Source: Budvicia aquatica DSM 5075 = ATCC 35567 (GTDB lineage: Bacteria; Pseudomonadota; Gammaproteobacteria; Enterobacterales; Enterobacteriaceae). Taken from it: 64,000 nucleotides of DNA. Location: positions 62,333 through 126,332 of the forward strand of contig NZ_ATYS01000008.1 in the NCBI RefSeq assembly GCF_000427805.1, in the 5' to 3' direction. The notes beneath the pieces were generated by a model that did no database searches, was not told the origin of the DNA, and saw only the letters and a program-made list of their open reading frames with translations. The first letter of the stretch is position 1, and each line of letters starts with the position of its first letter. The translations under genes and the position numbers were made by a program. Below, piece by piece: positions 8,872 through 19,649 of this stretch.

Positions 8872-9168
8872 GTGTTATACCTAATTTATGCAGAAGATGT
8901 GGCAAATTCATTAGAACAACGCCTCGCAGCTCGCCCGGCTCATTTAGCCCGGTTACAACAATTGAAAGATCGGGATCGGCTGGTAGTCGCAGGCCCAAAT
9001 CCTATTACAGACAGTGAAGAACCGAATTCTGATGGCTTTTCAGGTTCAGTGATTATTGCTGAATTCCCTAGCCTGGCTGAAGCTAAGAGCTGGGCAGATA
9101 AAGATCCATACATTGAGGCGGGTGTATATCAAAACGTCACTGTAAAGCCGTTTAAGCGCGTATTCTAA
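8872..9168 (+). CDS. yciI: YciI family protein
   Basis: Small cytoplasmic ferredoxin-like-fold protein of the YciI family; function not established, related to muconolactone-isomerase-like and dehydrochlorinase-like proteins. Start is GTG 8872 with GAGGA seven bases upstream, giving [20 protein letters not shown] after the initiator and exactly 98 residues, the length of E. coli YciI; the longer ATG-started frame adds unrelated residues. Conserved [11 protein letters not shown] and [15 protein letters not shown] are visible. Lies next to tonB as in E. coli. Confidence 0.95.
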   Translation: MLYLIYAEDVANSLEQRLAARPAHLARLQQLKDRDRLVVAGPNPITDSEEPNSDGFSGSVIIAEFPSLAEAKSWADKDPYIEAGVYQNVTVKPFKRVF

Positions 9169-9233
9169 GCATATGGGGTTCCCGGCTGATATTGAGTCAG
9201 GAACCTCAAGCACTCCCACTTTAATCTTCCCCG

Positions 9234-9413
9234 TCACCATTCATAATTAATCGCGTAAAGCAGCGACCGTTGCTGGCGCCCTAGCTGCCTGTCGGCTCTG
9301 ATACGGTGAATACGGTTATTTCTGCGAGATTGGCCTTCTAACCAACGGTTACGACGACGTTGAGATTGACGTAACATCCGCCAGCGGCCGACTTCTGTCC
9401 GAGTTCTTTGCAT
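9234..9413 (-). CDS. yciY: Small basic protein YciY
   Basis: A 59-residue, strongly basic protein. From ATG 9413 it reads MQRTRTEVGRWRMLRQSQ, then RRRNRWLEGQSRRNNRIHRI, matching E. coli YciY (MKRSRTEVGRWRMQRQ..., WLEGQSRRNMRIHSIR) over nearly its whole length. Thirteen-plus Arg residues suggest nucleic-acid or ribosome contact, but no function is known. It sits between yciI and clsA, the E. coli position, on the opposite strand from both. No clear ribosome-binding site is visible upstream. The conservation across the gene is the main reason for calling so short a frame. Confidence 0.85.
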   Translation of the reverse strand: MQRTRTEVGRWRMLRQSQRRRNRWLEGQSRRNNRIHRIRADRQLGRQQRSLLYAINYEW

Positions 9414-9613
9414 AATAATCAAAAAATACGTTTAACCAATAAAAGGTGGCACATTGTAACGCATATACTTTAATTAATAGGGTATTTAGACTAAAAATTA
9501 AGTAACAAGAATCTACAATTAGTTTAAAGAAGTGTTTTACCTTGCTGCAACTCTGCGTACACTCAGAGAGCTATTTTTTTGTTATTCAAAGGAAACGGGA
9601 CAATAAATTCACA

Positions 9614-11074
9614 ATGACCACATTCTATGCCGTTATGAGCTGGCTATTAGTATTTGGCTACTGGTTGTTAATTGCCGGTGTCACCTTAAGAATACTAATG
9701 AAGCGGCGTACCGTTCCATCAGCCATGGCTTGGCTGTTGGTTATTTATATTCTTCCGCTGGTCGGAATCATCGCTTATCTTTTATTCGGTGAACTTCATC
9801 TTGGTAAACGCCGTGCTGAACGGGCACAAGAAATGTGGCCTTCCACTGTCAGCTGGCTCGGCGAACTTAGAAGCTGCACCAAAATTTTCGCGACTCAAAT
9901 TAGCCCGGTATCTGAACCGCTATTCCAACTGTGCGAGCATCGACATGGCGTTCCTGCCGTTCGTGGAAACCAGCTCCAGTTAATGACCAGTTTCGATGAC
10001 ACCATAAAATCACTGATTCGTGATATTGAACTGGCCGAAAACAGCATAGAAATGGTGTTCTATATTTGGCAGGCCGGTGGGCAAGTTGATAACGTATCTG
10101 AAGCATTGATGGCAGCGGCCAGACGAGGCGTAAGATGTCGGATAATGCTGGATTCCGCAGGCAGCATGCATTTTTTCCGTACGCCCTACCCCGGATTAAT
10201 GCGAAAAGCGGGTATCGAAGTTGTTGAAGCCCTGAAGGTTAACGTTCTGCGCGTATTTTTACGTCGCATGGACTTACGTCAGCACCGTAAAATTGTGCTT
10301 ATCGATAACGATATTGCCTATACCGGCAGTATGAACATGGTCGATCCGCGCTTCTTTAAACAGGGGTCCGGCGTTGGGCAATGGATAGACTTAATGGCCC
10401 GGATACAAGGCCCTGTTGCGACGATTCTTGGTATTATTTATGCCTGCGACTGGGAAGTTGAAACCGGTAAGCGCCTTCTTCCTGAACCGCCAAACTATAC
10501 GATGTTACCTTTTGAAGATGAAGCGGGTCATACGGTACAGGTTATTGCCTCTGGCCCCGGATTCCCTGAAGAAATAATTCATCAGGCGCTGCTCACTTCG
10601 GTCTACTCTGCTCGTAAGCAACTGATAATGACTACCCCCTATTTCGTGCCCAGCGATGACCTACTGCACGCTATTTGTACTGCGGCACTGCGCGGCGTTG
10701 ACGTCAATATTATTGTTCCGAAGAAGAATGACTCTATTATGGTTGGCTGGGCCAGTCGCTCATTCTTCTCAGAGCTGCTTGAGGCCGGAGTCAAAATTCA
10801 TCAGTTTGAAGGGGGGTTGCTACATACCAAAAGCGTTTTGGTTGATGGACAGCTTAGCCTAGTCGGTACCGTAAACTTAGATATTCGTAGCCTATGGCTG
10901 AATTTTGAGGTTACCGTTGTGGTCGATGATGAAGCGTTTGGTCAAGATCTTGGCTGCGTTCAAGATGATTATATCGCCCGTTCGACAATACTAGACCCGG
11001 CTGAATGGGCTAAGCGACCAATGTGGCAACGCGTAATCGAACGTTTATTTTATTTTTTCAGTCCGTTACTATGA
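9614..11074 (+). CDS. clsA: Cardiolipin synthase A
   Basis: Inner-membrane phospholipase-D-family enzyme that condenses two phosphatidylglycerols into cardiolipin and glycerol. Start at 9614 ([19 protein letters not shown]) matches the family; the longer frame adds 24 unrelated residues. Two N-terminal membrane segments (about residues 5-25 and 38-58) are followed by two HKD catalytic motifs: [18 protein letters not shown] and [20 protein letters not shown]. The 486-residue length equals E. coli ClsA. yciU follows 39 bp later and probably shares the transcript. Confidence 0.98.
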   Translation: MTTFYAVMSWLLVFGYWLLIAGVTLRILMKRRTVPSAMAWLLVIYILPLVGIIAYLLFGELHLGKRRAERAQEMWPSTVSWLGELRSCTKIFATQISPVSEPLFQLCEHRHGVPAVRGNQLQLMTSFDDTIKSLIRDIELAENSIEMVFYIWQAGGQVDNVSEALMAAARRGVRCRIMLDSAGSMHFFRTPYPGLMRKAGIEVVEALKVNVLRVFLRRMDLRQHRKIVLIDNDIAYTGSMNMVDPRFFKQGSGVGQWIDLMARIQGPVATILGIIYACDWEVETGKRLLPEPPNYTMLPFEDEAGHTVQVIASGPGFPEEIIHQALLTSVYSARKQLIMTTPYFVPSDDLLHAICTAALRGVDVNIIVPKKNDSIMVGWASRSFFSELLEAGVKIHQFEGGLLHTKSVLVDGQLSLVGTVNLDIRSLWLNFEVTVVVDDEAFGQDLGCVQDDYIARSTILDPAEWAKRPMWQRVIERLFYFFSPLL

Positions 11075-11113
11075 CGGTTAAGATCCAATACTACCTTACA
11101 GACGGAACTCCTG

Positions 11114-11449
11114 ATGGACATGACTGACTTTGATATAAATAACCGATTAGATGAAGATGAAGCTCTCGATCAGGCTTATGACATTTTTTTAGAATTGGCC
11201 GTAGATAATTTAGATCCTGCTGACATCATCTTATTCAATCTTCAATTTGAAGAACGCGGTGCTGCAGAGCTGCTAGACCCTTCCGATGAATGGCTTGAGC
11301 ATGTTGATTTTGATTTAAATCCCGACTTCTTTGCCGAAGTCATTATTGGGCTAACCAATCAACAAGATGAGATCGATGATATTTTTGCTCGAGTACTTAT
11401 CTGTAGAGAAAAGAATAATAAATTCTGCCATATCCTGTGGAAAGAGTAA
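11114..11449 (+). CDS. yciU: YciU, HI1450-type acidic (DNA-mimic-like) protein
   Basis: Small acidic cytoplasmic protein of the DUF440/HI1450 family, whose charge distribution has been proposed to mimic double-stranded DNA; a binding partner is not settled. The 111-residue sequence is rich in Asp/Glu and keeps the family core [33 protein letters not shown] and [14 protein letters not shown]. Two possible starts, ATG 11114 and ATG 11120. Lies directly behind clsA as in E. coli and ends at a convergent terminator. Confidence 0.95.
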   Translation: MDMTDFDINNRLDEDEALDQAYDIFLELAVDNLDPADIILFNLQFEERGAAELLDPSDEWLEHVDFDLNPDFFAEVIIGLTNQQDEIDDIFARVLICREKNNKFCHILWKE

Positions 11450-11484
11450 TTCGCATCACTCTCCCATTGTTGTCTGATTAGCAT

Positions 11485-11516
11485 AGAAAAACCGCAGCTT
11501 ATGGCTGCGGTTTTTC
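11485..11516. terminator. Bidirectional yciU/ychE terminator
   Basis: Perfect inverted repeat AGAAAAACCGCAGC / GCTGCGGTTTTTCT with a 4-nt loop. Serves clsA-yciU on plus and ychE on minus. Confidence 0.88.
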
Positions 11517-11598
11517 TATATTATTGCATTATCAAATAAATAATTTGAGTGAATAAACTCGGCCTCCTGAGCCACTATGTCTGGCATGCCTCATAATA

Positions 11599-12249
11599 TC
11601 AGGTCAATAAGCCAGGAAACGTCGCTTTTACACCCGTCACAATAAATTCAATTCCCAGAGACATCAGCAGTAGACCCATAATACGCGTGATGACGTTAAT
11701 TCCGGTCTGCCCGAGTAAACGAACTAATAGCGGAGCGGCTCGAAAAAGAAGCCAACAACAAAACGAAAACAAAGCTATTGCGACAAAGAAACCGAGATAA
11801 TCCAACCAAGTGTTATAACGAGTACTCCAAACAATCGTTGAGCTAATAGCACCCGGCCCGGCCATTAAAGGCAACGCTAATGGGACGACTCCGACATTAT
11901 CCCGAACCGTCGTTTCTGTTTTCTCCTGCTTATTTTGCTTATCTTCACCTAGCTTTCCGCTAATCATAGACATAGCAATAGTCACAATCAGAATTCCACC
12001 GGCAATGCGGAAAGAGTCGATCGAGATCCCAAAAATACGCAGTATTGCATCACCTAAAAATAACGAACACCAAAGAATAATGGCGACTGATAAGTTAGCC
12101 GTTAAGTTGGTTTTATCTCTGGCAGCCGGAGATTGGTAATTCGTCATACTAATAAATACCGGCAGAATTCCAACCGGATTAACTAGCGCGAACATACCAA
12201 CAAGAAACTTAATGTATCCTGATAAATCCAGCATGGTATGGCCCATCAT
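11599..12249 (-). CDS. ychE: MarC-family membrane protein YchE
   Basis: Six-helix inner-membrane protein of the MarC/NAAT family; physiological substrate unknown in enterobacteria. Conserved blocks GMFALVNPVGILPVFISMT, SMISGKLGEDKQNKQEK and GVVPLALPLMAGPGAIS are present and it ends GIEFIVTGVKATFPGLLT; about 215 residues as in E. coli. Two adjacent ATGs (12249, 12246) follow GGGAG; the second has the better spacing. It is divergent from adhE, the E. coli arrangement. Confidence 0.96.
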   Translation of the reverse strand: MMGHTMLDLSGYIKFLVGMFALVNPVGILPVFISMTNYQSPAARDKTNLTANLSVAIILWCSLFLGDAILRIFGISIDSFRIAGGILIVTIAMSMISGKLGEDKQNKQEKTETTVRDNVGVVPLALPLMAGPGAISSTIVWSTRYNTWLDYLGFFVAIALFSFCCWLLFRAAPLLVRLLGQTGINVITRIMGLLLMSLGIEFIVTGVKATFPGLLT

Positions 12250-12449
12250 GGACTCCCAATTATATAAAGCAGAGGGTCAATTTGACTGGCGCTAATGTAA
12301 TAGAATTATCTATGGTAATCCACCGTAAATATCCGAGAACATGGCTTAGCTATACAAAAAAGATAAGATATAAAGCCAATATAAACAAACTATTTTGAAT
12401 AAATAGCTCAATGACTATGGTTGTCTGCATCATGGGCGAAATTAGGCGT

Positions 12450-12465
12450 GCTGAATGGTGTCAGC
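12450..12465. promoter_or_regulatory. Candidate Cra operator upstream of adhE
   Basis: GCTGA-ATGGTG-TCAGC is a 5/5 palindrome that fits the Cra (FruR) pattern TGAAnnGnnTCA. E. coli adhE is known to be Cra-repressed. The site is about 250 bp before the adhE start and just upstream of the CRP site. Assignment is by pattern only. Confidence 0.4.
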
Positions 12466-12472
12466 TTGTGAT

Positions 12473-12494
12473 TATTGTGATTTAGATCACGATA
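12473..12494. promoter_or_regulatory. CRP site upstream of adhE
   Basis: TGTGA-TTTAGA-TCACG inside the 22-bp window closely matches the CRP consensus TGTGAnnnnnnTCACA, including the flanking T and the central TAGA. It lies about 225 bp upstream of the adhE start codon and 240 bp from ychE. The remainder of 12250-12715 is AT-rich promoter DNA without a gene. Confidence 0.65.
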
Positions 12495-12715
12495 CAATAA
12501 ATACTTAATAGGTAAGCTGTAATCAATGCAGTTGAAACAAGAAGACTTTCATCTGAACACACTGTAACAACGTATAAAAATATCTTCTAATAACAATATG
12601 TTAACTTAAACTTTTTCAGTAAGTAAATCGTATTGAGCTGGCCAGCTTTTCCTATACTTAATACTTGTATCGCGACTTACTCACTAAAAAAGTTTATCAA
12701 TCTTAGGAGAGTCCC

Positions 12716-15382
12716 ATGACAGTAAGTAATATCACTGAACTGAATGCGCTGGTTGCCAGAGTAAAGAAAGCTCAGCTTGAGTATGCTAATTTTACACAGG
12801 AACAGGTCGACAAGATTTTCAGAGCCGCTGCGCTCGCTGCCGCAAATGCCCGCATACCACTAGCTAAAATGGCAGTAGCCGAATCCGGTATGGGTATTGT
12901 GGAAGACAAAGTGATTAAAAACCACTTTGCCTCTGAATATATTTATAACAAATATAAAGATGAGAAAACCTGCGGTATTCTTGAAGAAGATGAAACCTTC
13001 GGCACCATTACCATTGCAGAACCTACCGGAATTATCTGTGGTATTGTTCCCACCACCAACCCAACCTCTACCGCAATATTCAAAGCGCTTATTAGCCTGA
13101 AAACGCGTAACGGTATAATTTTCTCGCCGCATCCGCGTGCTAAAAATGCAACCAATGAAGCGGCAAATATCGTGCTGCAAGCCGCTATTGAGGCCGGTGC
13201 ACCAAAAGATATTATCGGTTGGATTGATGTTCCAAGTGTAGATCTCTCAAATCAGTTAATGCACCATCCTGATATTAACTTAATTCTCGCCACCGGCGGT
13301 CCGGGAATGGTTAAAGCTGCCTATAGTTCAGGAAAACCTGCTATCGGCGTAGGTGCGGGTAACTCACCGGTTGTTATTGACGAGTCTGCAGATATTAAGC
13401 GCGCCGTTGCTTCGATTTTAATGTCTAAAACTTTCGATAACGGCGTTATCTGCGCATCAGAACAGTCTGTCATTGTCGTTGATAAAATTTATGATGCGGT
13501 ACGTGAACGATTTGCCTCCCACGGTGGCTATTTATTAGCAGGCAAAGAGCTTCAGGCAGTACAGGAGATTATTCTTAAAAACGGCAATATTAATGCCGAT
13601 ATCGTTGGCCAACCGGCAGTGAAAATTGCAGAAATGGCTGGAATAACCGTGCCCGCAAGTACCAAAGTTCTGATTGGTGAAGTTACCGTTGTCGATGAGT
13701 CAGAACCTTTTGCCCACGAAAAATTATCTCCGATGCTGGCTATGTATCGGGCTAAAAATTTCGATGATGCCGTCAATAAAGCCGTCAAACTTGTTGCTAT
13801 GGGCGGAATAGGACATACATCTGCACTGTATATCGATCAAGATAACCAAAGCGAACGTATCGCTTACTTTGGCGACAAAATGAAAACGGCCCGTATTCTT
13901 ATCAATACCCCAACCTCTCATGGTGGTATCGGTGACCTGTATAACTTTAAGCTGGCGCCATCACTAACATTAGGCTGTGGCTCTTGGGGCGGTAATTCCA
14001 TTTCTGAAAACGTCGGTCCTAAGCATCTGATCAATAAAAAAACAGTAGCTAAGCGAGCTGAAAATATGTTGTGGCATAAACTCCCTAAATCAATTTATTT
14101 CCGTCGTGGTTCTCTACCAATTGCTTTAGAAGAAGTAGCCACCGATGGTGCTAAACGTGCATTTATCGTTACTGACCGTTACCTGTTTAATAACGGCTAT
14201 GCAGATCAAATCACAAAAGTATTGAAACAGCACGGTATTGAAACAGAAGTATTCTTTGAAGTTGAAGCGGATCCGACCTTAAGTATTGTTCGCAAAGGTG
14301 CGGAGCAAATGAACTCCTTTAAACCGGATGTCATTATCGCATTAGGTGGCGGCTCCCCAATGGATGCGGCGAAGATCATGTGGGTCATGTATGAACATCC
14401 TGAAACTCATTTTGAAGAACTGGCATTACGCTTTATGGATATCCGTAAACGTATTTATAAGTTCCCTAAAATGGGCGTAAAAGCCAAGATGATCGCGGTA
14501 ACCACAACATCAGGAACCGGTTCAGAAGTGACTCCTTTCGCCGTGGTGACGGATGATGCTACCGGGATGAAATACCCATTAGCCGACTATGCGTTAACAC
14601 CAGATATGGCCATTGTTGATGCTAATTTAGTGATGAATATGCCGAAATCATTATGTGCTTTTGGTGGGTTAGATGCCGTTACTCACGCATTAGAAGCCTA
14701 TGTTTCAGTATTAGCCAATGAATATTCTGACGGCCAAGCGTTGCAAGCGCTGAAGTTATTGAAAGAATATTTACCGCAGAGCTATAAAGAAGGGGCTAAA
14801 AATCCTGTTGCCCGTGAGCGAGTCCACAATGCGGCCACCATCGCAGGTATTGCGTTTGCTAACGCCTTCTTAGGGGTTTGTCACTCAATGGCTCATAAGT
14901 TGGGTTCTGAGTTCCATATTCCTCATGGCCTGGCTAACGCACTGTTAATCTCTAACGTTATCCGATATAACGCCAATGATAACCCGACCAAGCAAACCGC
15001 ATTTAGCCAATACGATCGCCCACAGTCACGCCGTCAATATGCTGAAATTGCCGATCACTTAGGTTTGTCCGCACCGGGAGACCGTACTGCTGCCAAAATT
15101 GAGAAATTGTTAGGCTGGCTGGATGAAATTAAGAAAGAGCTGGATATTCCATCCTCTATTCGTGAAGCCGGCGTGCCTGAAGCTGAATTCTTAGCTAAAG
15201 TCGATAAGTTATCTGAAGATGCCTTTGACGATCAGTGTACTGGCGCAAACCCACGTTATCCGTTGATTTCAGAGCTTAAAACGATCTTATTAGATACTTA
15301 CTATGGCCGCAATTACGTCGAAGAACAGGATGCCACTCCAGCGCTTGAAACCAAGGCTAAAGCAACATCAAAAAAAAAGTAA
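12716..15382 (+). CDS. adhE: Bifunctional acetaldehyde-CoA/alcohol dehydrogenase AdhE
   Basis: Converts acetyl-CoA to acetaldehyde and then ethanol, reoxidising two NADH during fermentation; forms filaments (spirosomes). N-terminal aldehyde dehydrogenase domain (about 1-440) with catalytic Cys in FDNGVICASEQSV; C-terminal iron-dependent alcohol dehydrogenase domain (about 450-870) with GGGSPMDAAKIMW and metal-ligand histidines in HALEAY and CHSMAHKLGSEFHIPHGLAN. 888 residues versus 891. Start supported by AGGAGA seven bases upstream. Upstream CRP and Cra-like sites fit its known control; the Lys-rich tail ends just before a terminator. Confidence 0.98.
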   Translation: MTVSNITELNALVARVKKAQLEYANFTQEQVDKIFRAAALAAANARIPLAKMAVAESGMGIVEDKVIKNHFASEYIYNKYKDEKTCGILEEDETFGTITIAEPTGIICGIVPTTNPTSTAIFKALISLKTRNGIIFSPHPRAKNATNEAANIVLQAAIEAGAPKDIIGWIDVPSVDLSNQLMHHPDINLILATGGPGMVKAAYSSGKPAIGVGAGNSPVVIDESADIKRAVASILMSKTFDNGVICASEQSVIVVDKIYDAVRERFASHGGYLLAGKELQAVQEIILKNGNINADIVGQPAVKIAEMAGITVPASTKVLIGEVTVVDESEPFAHEKLSPMLAMYRAKNFDDAVNKAVKLVAMGGIGHTSALYIDQDNQSERIAYFGDKMKTARILINTPTSHGGIGDLYNFKLAPSLTLGCGSWGGNSISENVGPKHLINKKTVAKRAENMLWHKLPKSIYFRRGSLPIALEEVATDGAKRAFIVTDRYLFNNGYADQITKVLKQHGIETEVFFEVEADPTLSIVRKGAEQMNSFKPDVIIALGGGSPMDAAKIMWVMYEHPETHFEELALRFMDIRKRIYKFPKMGVKAKMIAVTTTSGTGSEVTPFAVVTDDATGMKYPLADYALTPDMAIVDANLVMNMPKSLCAFGGLDAVTHALEAYVSVLANEYSDGQALQALKLLKEYLPQSYKEGAKNPVARERVHNAATIAGIAFANAFLGVCHSMAHKLGSEFHIPHGLANALLISNVIRYNANDNPTKQTAFSQYDRPQSRRQYAEIADHLGLSAPGDRTAAKIEKLLGWLDEIKKELDIPSSIREAGVPEAEFLAKVDKLSEDAFDDQCTGANPRYPLISELKTILLDTYYGRNYVEEQDATPALETKAKATSKKK

Positions 15383-15424
15383 GAAGTAGCTAGCACTGAT
15401 ATTATTTATAATCTGACTCACCGA

Positions 15425-15449
15425 ACCGCCCTATTGGGCGGTTTTTTTG
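15425..15449 (+). terminator. adhE terminator
   Basis: ACCGCCC-TATT-GGGCGGT stem-loop followed by seven T residues, 43 bp after the adhE stop. Confidence 0.92.
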
Positions 15450-16525
15450 ATTTGTAAACTCATGGTTTTATAACTTGCCGGCTTTTCTGCCTCATCAACA
15501 CAATAACAACGCTATCATACATAGCCATAGAAGCTGGTAGAGAGTGATACAGGCGTATGCTCTTGACTATGTATCAGGTGACCATGTATCAGGCATACTG
15601 AGACACGCGCCTAATCACTTCTATTAGTAAATAGTGGCTATATACCCCTCTAATTCAACCATTTCTACTCACGCGAAATGACCCATAGCATTTATTCCTA
15701 AAACGCTTCAGATAAATGCATGTCGCGGCTAAGCTATTACATGATATCCAAAATTAACAAATAGCCATGTTGGTAACGCTTCATATACAGATAACAACTC
15801 GATGATGCTCACCCACTCATCGCTCCGAACGGTTCTGTATTTAATTACCCATAACACCAGTCGAAGCTAAGTCGGCATAATCGCTAGATAAAGCAGAATC
15901 TCTTAGCCCTTAGTTTGCTATGTAACATAGAAATTATTGGCTAATAAGCTCGTTTATAAGGAATTGTTATAATTCATTCACTAAGCACTTCTATTTTTTA
16001 GCGAATAAAAGCGCCCTACTTTCAGGATAATGGCCATCGATGTGAAAACAGAAAACCACAATTATATAAGTGGTAAAGAAGATTTATTCCATATAACACA
16101 GGAAAATAAAGCGACCCAACATGAAAATTATTGACTGAATTTGTAAAAATCACAGTCTGTTACAAATAGTTAAATAACTTCACTCAGGAAGTTTTTCTAA
16201 ATCGCGGATAGCCGTTATACCGAACATTTATTGGCAGCTAGGACCACTCTATTAGTAACAAATTAACCACAATGCGTGTTATATCGGATAAACTAAATAT
16301 CTGTTTCAAATAAATATCACCTCATCAAGGTTGATAGCATGTAGCATAAAAATGTATCATAGCTAACAAAGTGTTTTTTACTGTATTTTCTAGCGTCACT
16401 AACCATATTTGACTCTAGATAATAAATAAATTAAGTTTATTTATGTCATGACCTATTGCAGAATTTAATTTAGCGTTTTATTATTAGTTAAAATTTCAAT
16501 CCATAATTAATTTGAGAACAATACA
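15450..16525. other. 1.1-kb non-coding, AT-rich interval before hns
   Basis: No reading frame of note on either strand. E. coli carries tdk (thymidine kinase) in the equivalent position; I see no recognisable remnant. The left part (15545-15602) holds GTATCAGG-type direct repeats (TATGTATCAGGTGACCATG, then GTATCAGGC) and GTATGC/GCATAC inverted words. The last 300 bp before hns are rich in A/T tracts, as expected of the curved, self-regulated hns promoter. A small RNA could be present but nothing specific supports one. Confidence 0.6.
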
Positions 16526-16933
16526 ATGAGCGAAGCATTAAAAGTCCTTAACAACATCCGTACATTGCGTGCTCAAGCAAGAGAATGCTCTCTTGAGACT
16601 TTAGAAGAAATGTTAGAGAAGATGGAAGTTGTCGTAAAAGAGCGTCGTGAAGAAGATCAAGCTAGCCAAGCTGAAATTCAAGAGCGTACCCGTAAATTAC
16701 AACAGTATCGTGAGATGCTAATTGCTGACGGTATCGATCCTAATGAATTACTTCAATCTCTTTCAGCAACGAAAGTGACTGGTAAATCTAAGCGTGCCGC
16801 GCGCCCTGCTAAATATCAATTTACTGATGAGAACGGCGAGTTAAAAACTTGGACTGGCCAAGGTCGTACTCCTGCTGTCATCAAAAAAGCAATTGAAGAA
16901 CAAGGTAAATCACTGGATGATTTCCTGCTTTAA
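16526..16933 (+). CDS. hns: Nucleoid protein H-NS
   Basis: Global silencer that binds AT-rich, often horizontally acquired DNA and bridges it. N-terminal oligomerisation helices (about 1-65, [20 protein letters not shown] and a charged coiled coil), a linker, and the C-terminal DNA-binding domain with the AT-hook-like loop [14 protein letters not shown]. 135 residues against 137 in E. coli. Long AT-rich leader upstream is consistent with autorepression. Could in principle be a paralogue such as StpA, but the position beside galU/rssB and adhE marks it as hns. Confidence 0.97.
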   Translation: MSEALKVLNNIRTLRAQARECSLETLEEMLEKMEVVVKERREEDQASQAEIQERTRKLQQYREMLIADGIDPNELLQSLSATKVTGKSKRAARPAKYQFTDENGELKTWTGQGRTPAVIKKAIEEQGKSLDDFLL

Positions 16934-16951
16934 TTAGTTTCTAGATTGTTT

Positions 16952-16980
16952 AAAAGCCTCCTTTTATTGGGGGCTTTTTT
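16952..16980 (+). terminator. hns terminator
   Basis: AAAAGCCTCC / GGGGGCTTTT stem with one G-U pair and an 8-nt loop, followed by a T-run, 18 bp after the hns stop. Confidence 0.88.
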
Positions 16981-17208
16981 ATGTCCAATAATCAGGGCTA
17001 TTCCTGAATCCACTTTTTCATCAGGCTATAATTTGTCTATCAGCAAGTATGTGTCATTTAACACGAAGATAATGTGCGTGGCCTTATTTCATTGTCGATA
17101 GTGTTAGTCTTAAACTAGTTACCCTTGAAACAATATCAATTTGAAAGAAACGAGTGGGATAATTCTCTCAGAAAATTAACGCTTAATAACCAGTACAATG
17201 ACAACAAT

Positions 17209-17236
17209 AAAAAAGAGAACCGAAGCCCTCTTTTTA
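17209..17236 (-). terminator. Terminator of the galU-ugd-uge operon
   Basis: AAAAAGAG / CTCTTTTT inverted repeat with a 10-nt loop, 28 bp past the stop of the epimerase gene. A/T tracts on both sides allow use in either direction. The rest of 16981-17263 shows no gene. Confidence 0.7.
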
Positions 17237-17263
17237 TTCATATTATTAGGTAACTATTCTTTG

Positions 17264-18268
17264 TTAACGATAAAAATCTTTATACCAATCAACGAATCGT
17301 TGCACACCATCAGCAACTGATGTTTGTGGTTTAAAACCAATAACTTTATATAATGCCGAAGTATCGGCGCTGGTTTCCATTACGTCACCAGGCTGCATCG
17401 GCAATAAATTTTTTGTTGCTACCTTACCCAACGCATTCTCTATAGCCTCGATGTATTCCATCAAGCGAACGGGCTGACTATTACCTATATTGTACACTTT
17501 ATAAGGTGCAGAGCTTGTTGCCGGTGTTCCTGTTTCAACTGTCCATAACGGATCTGCAGTTGGAATAACATTTTGTAAACGAACAATCGATTCAACAATA
17601 TCATCAATGTAGGTAAAATCACGGCGCATATCACCGTGGTTATAAACATCAATGCTCCGCCCTTCAGTAATAGCTTTAGTAAATTTAAATAAAGCCATAT
17701 CCGGGCGCCCCCAAGGGCCATATACAGTAAAAAATCGTAGCCCTGTTGTTGGCAAATTAAACAGGTGAGAATATGTGTGAGACATCAGCTCATTGGCCTT
17801 TTTAGTTGCCGCATATAAAGATACTGGATGATCTACACTATCATCTGTAGAGAATGGCAACTTACGATTTAAGCCATATACCGAGCTCGAAGAAGCATAT
17901 AACAGGTGCTCAATACTATTATGCCGACATCCTTCAAGAATGTTCAGATGCCCGCTTAAATTAGATTCAGCATAGGCATGAGGATTGTCTAAAGAATATC
18001 TAACGCCGGCCTGAGCACCTAAATGAATAACCCGTTGAAAACGACCATCTTCAAAAAGCTTAGAAATTCCATCCCGATCGGCCAAATCCATTTTTACAAA
18101 TCGAAACTGGGCCTGTTCCTCTAATAAAGCCAAACGGGCCAGTTTAAGGTTGACGTCGTAGTAATCATTGAGATTATCGATCCCTACAACCTCATGGCCC
18201 AAGGATAATAAGCGCTGACCAACGTGAAAGCCGATAAAACCAGCAGCGCCTGTAATCAGGAATTTCAT
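17264..18268 (-). CDS. NAD-dependent epimerase, probable UDP-glucuronate 4-epimerase
   Basis: Extended short-chain dehydrogenase that probably interconverts UDP-glucuronate and UDP-galacturonate for LPS or capsule. N-terminal NAD motif [15 protein letters not shown], catalytic [19 protein letters not shown] (Tyr-x3-Lys) and [20 protein letters not shown], all typical of the GAE/LspL group; 334 residues from ATG 18268 with GAGG upstream. The start is 8 bp from the ugd stop, so the two enzymes, UDP-glucuronate maker and user, are co-transcribed. It is absent at this locus in E. coli K-12. Exact substrate is inferred from family and neighbour. Confidence 0.88.
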   Translation of the reverse strand: MKFLITGAAGFIGFHVGQRLLSLGHEVVGIDNLNDYYDVNLKLARLALLEEQAQFRFVKMDLADRDGISKLFEDGRFQRVIHLGAQAGVRYSLDNPHAYAESNLSGHLNILEGCRHNSIEHLLYASSSSVYGLNRKLPFSTDDSVDHPVSLYAATKKANELMSHTYSHLFNLPTTGLRFFTVYGPWGRPDMALFKFTKAITEGRSIDVYNHGDMRRDFTYIDDIVESIVRLQNVIPTADPLWTVETGTPATSSAPYKVYNIGNSQPVRLMEYIEAIENALGKVATKNLLPMQPGDVMETSADTSALYKVIGFKPQTSVADGVQRFVDWYKDFYR

Positions 18269-18276
18269 ATTCAACC

Positions 18277-19620
18277 TCAAATTATCGGATTAACAGAAGC
18301 ACCACGTCCGATACCATAATAGGTAAATCCACGCTGAGCCATACGCTCAGGCTCATAAAGATTACGCCCGTCAAATATAGCGGCTTGTTTTAAGGTCGCT
18401 TTGATTAAGTCAAAATCAGGAGCGCGAAAATTCTGCCATTCAGTACAAATAACTAAAGCATCCGCACCTTTCAAAGCATCTTCTTTGGTCGCCACTAAAA
18501 CTAAGTCACTGCGATCGCCATAAATACGTCGCGCTTCTTCCATCGCTTCCGGATCGAAGGCCTGAACTTTAGCACCCGCTTGCCATAATGATTCCATTAA
18601 TACGCGACTGGAAGACTCTCTCATATCGTCGGTATTAGGTTTAAAAGATAAACCCCATAGGGCAAAGGTACGGCCTTTAAGATCGCCCTTGAAATGACGC
18701 TGCAAGAAACTAAATAATTTATGCTTCTGTTTGTCATTTACTGACTCAACGGCCTGAAGAAGCGTTGGCTGATAACCAATATTTTCAGCGGTACGAATAA
18801 GAGCCTGAACATCTTTAGGGAAGCAAGAACCACCATAGCCACAGCCAGGATATATAAAGTGGTATCCAATACGCGAGTCAGAACCGATTCCTTGACGAAC
18901 TTTCTCAATATCTGCGCCCAGAAGCTCAGCCAGATTTGACATTTCATTCATAAAACTTATTTTAGTGGCCAACATACAGTTGGCAGCATACTTCGTCAGT
19001 TCGGCGCTGCGGATATCCATAATCACCATTCGGTCGTGATTACGGTTAAACGGTGCGTACAATTCACGCATCAAATCCAGTACTTGGTCGTTATTAGTCC
19101 CAATGATAATACGTTCAGGCTTCATGCAGTCAGAAACCGCCGCCCCTTCTTTCAGAAACTCCGGATTAGACACGACATCGAAAGGTATATCTGCATTACG
19201 CTTTTTAAGGGTCTCAATGACCACCTGACGGACTTTATCGGCAGTTCCTACCGGTACTGTAGATTTATCGATAATCACCTTATAGCCGGTCATATGCTCG
19301 GCAATGGTACGGGCTACTGCGGTTACATATTTTAAGTCTGCCGATCCGTCTTCATCCGGTGGCGTTCCAACCGCAATAAACTGGATTTCTCCGTGTTCTA
19401 TGCCTTGTATTGCATTGGTGGTAAACGTCAGGCGACCTGCCTCATAGTTTTCTTTAACCAGTGGCGCTAATCCCGGTTCAAAAATAGGAATCACCCCATT
19501 TTTGAGATTCGTGACTTTGGCTTCATCGACATCGACACACATAACATCATGGCCAACTTCAGCTAATACCGCGGCCTGAACCAACCCTACATAACCAATA
19601 CCAAAAACTGTTACTTTCAT
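18277..19620 (-). CDS. ugd: UDP-glucose 6-dehydrogenase
   Basis: Oxidises UDP-glucose twice with NAD to UDP-glucuronate. N-terminal Rossmann motif [20 protein letters not shown], catalytic Cys in [19 protein letters not shown], and C-terminal domain [18 protein letters not shown]. 447 residues from ATG 19620, the longer UDPGDH form found in many bacteria rather than the 388-residue E. coli K-12 type. Lies between galU and the epimerase in one minus-strand operon. Confidence 0.95.
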   Translation of the reverse strand: MKVTVFGIGYVGLVQAAVLAEVGHDVMCVDVDEAKVTNLKNGVIPIFEPGLAPLVKENYEAGRLTFTTNAIQGIEHGEIQFIAVGTPPDEDGSADLKYVTAVARTIAEHMTGYKVIIDKSTVPVGTADKVRQVVIETLKKRNADIPFDVVSNPEFLKEGAAVSDCMKPERIIIGTNNDQVLDLMRELYAPFNRNHDRMVIMDIRSAELTKYAANCMLATKISFMNEMSNLAELLGADIEKVRQGIGSDSRIGYHFIYPGCGYGGSCFPKDVQALIRTAENIGYQPTLLQAVESVNDKQKHKLFSFLQRHFKGDLKGRTFALWGLSFKPNTDDMRESSSRVLMESLWQAGAKVQAFDPEAMEEARRIYGDRSDLVLVATKEDALKGADALVICTEWQNFRAPDFDLIKATLKQAAIFDGRNLYEPERMAQRGFTYYGIGRGASVNPII

Positions 19621-19649
19621 CGTTTTGTCATCCAAAATAAATTTTATTA

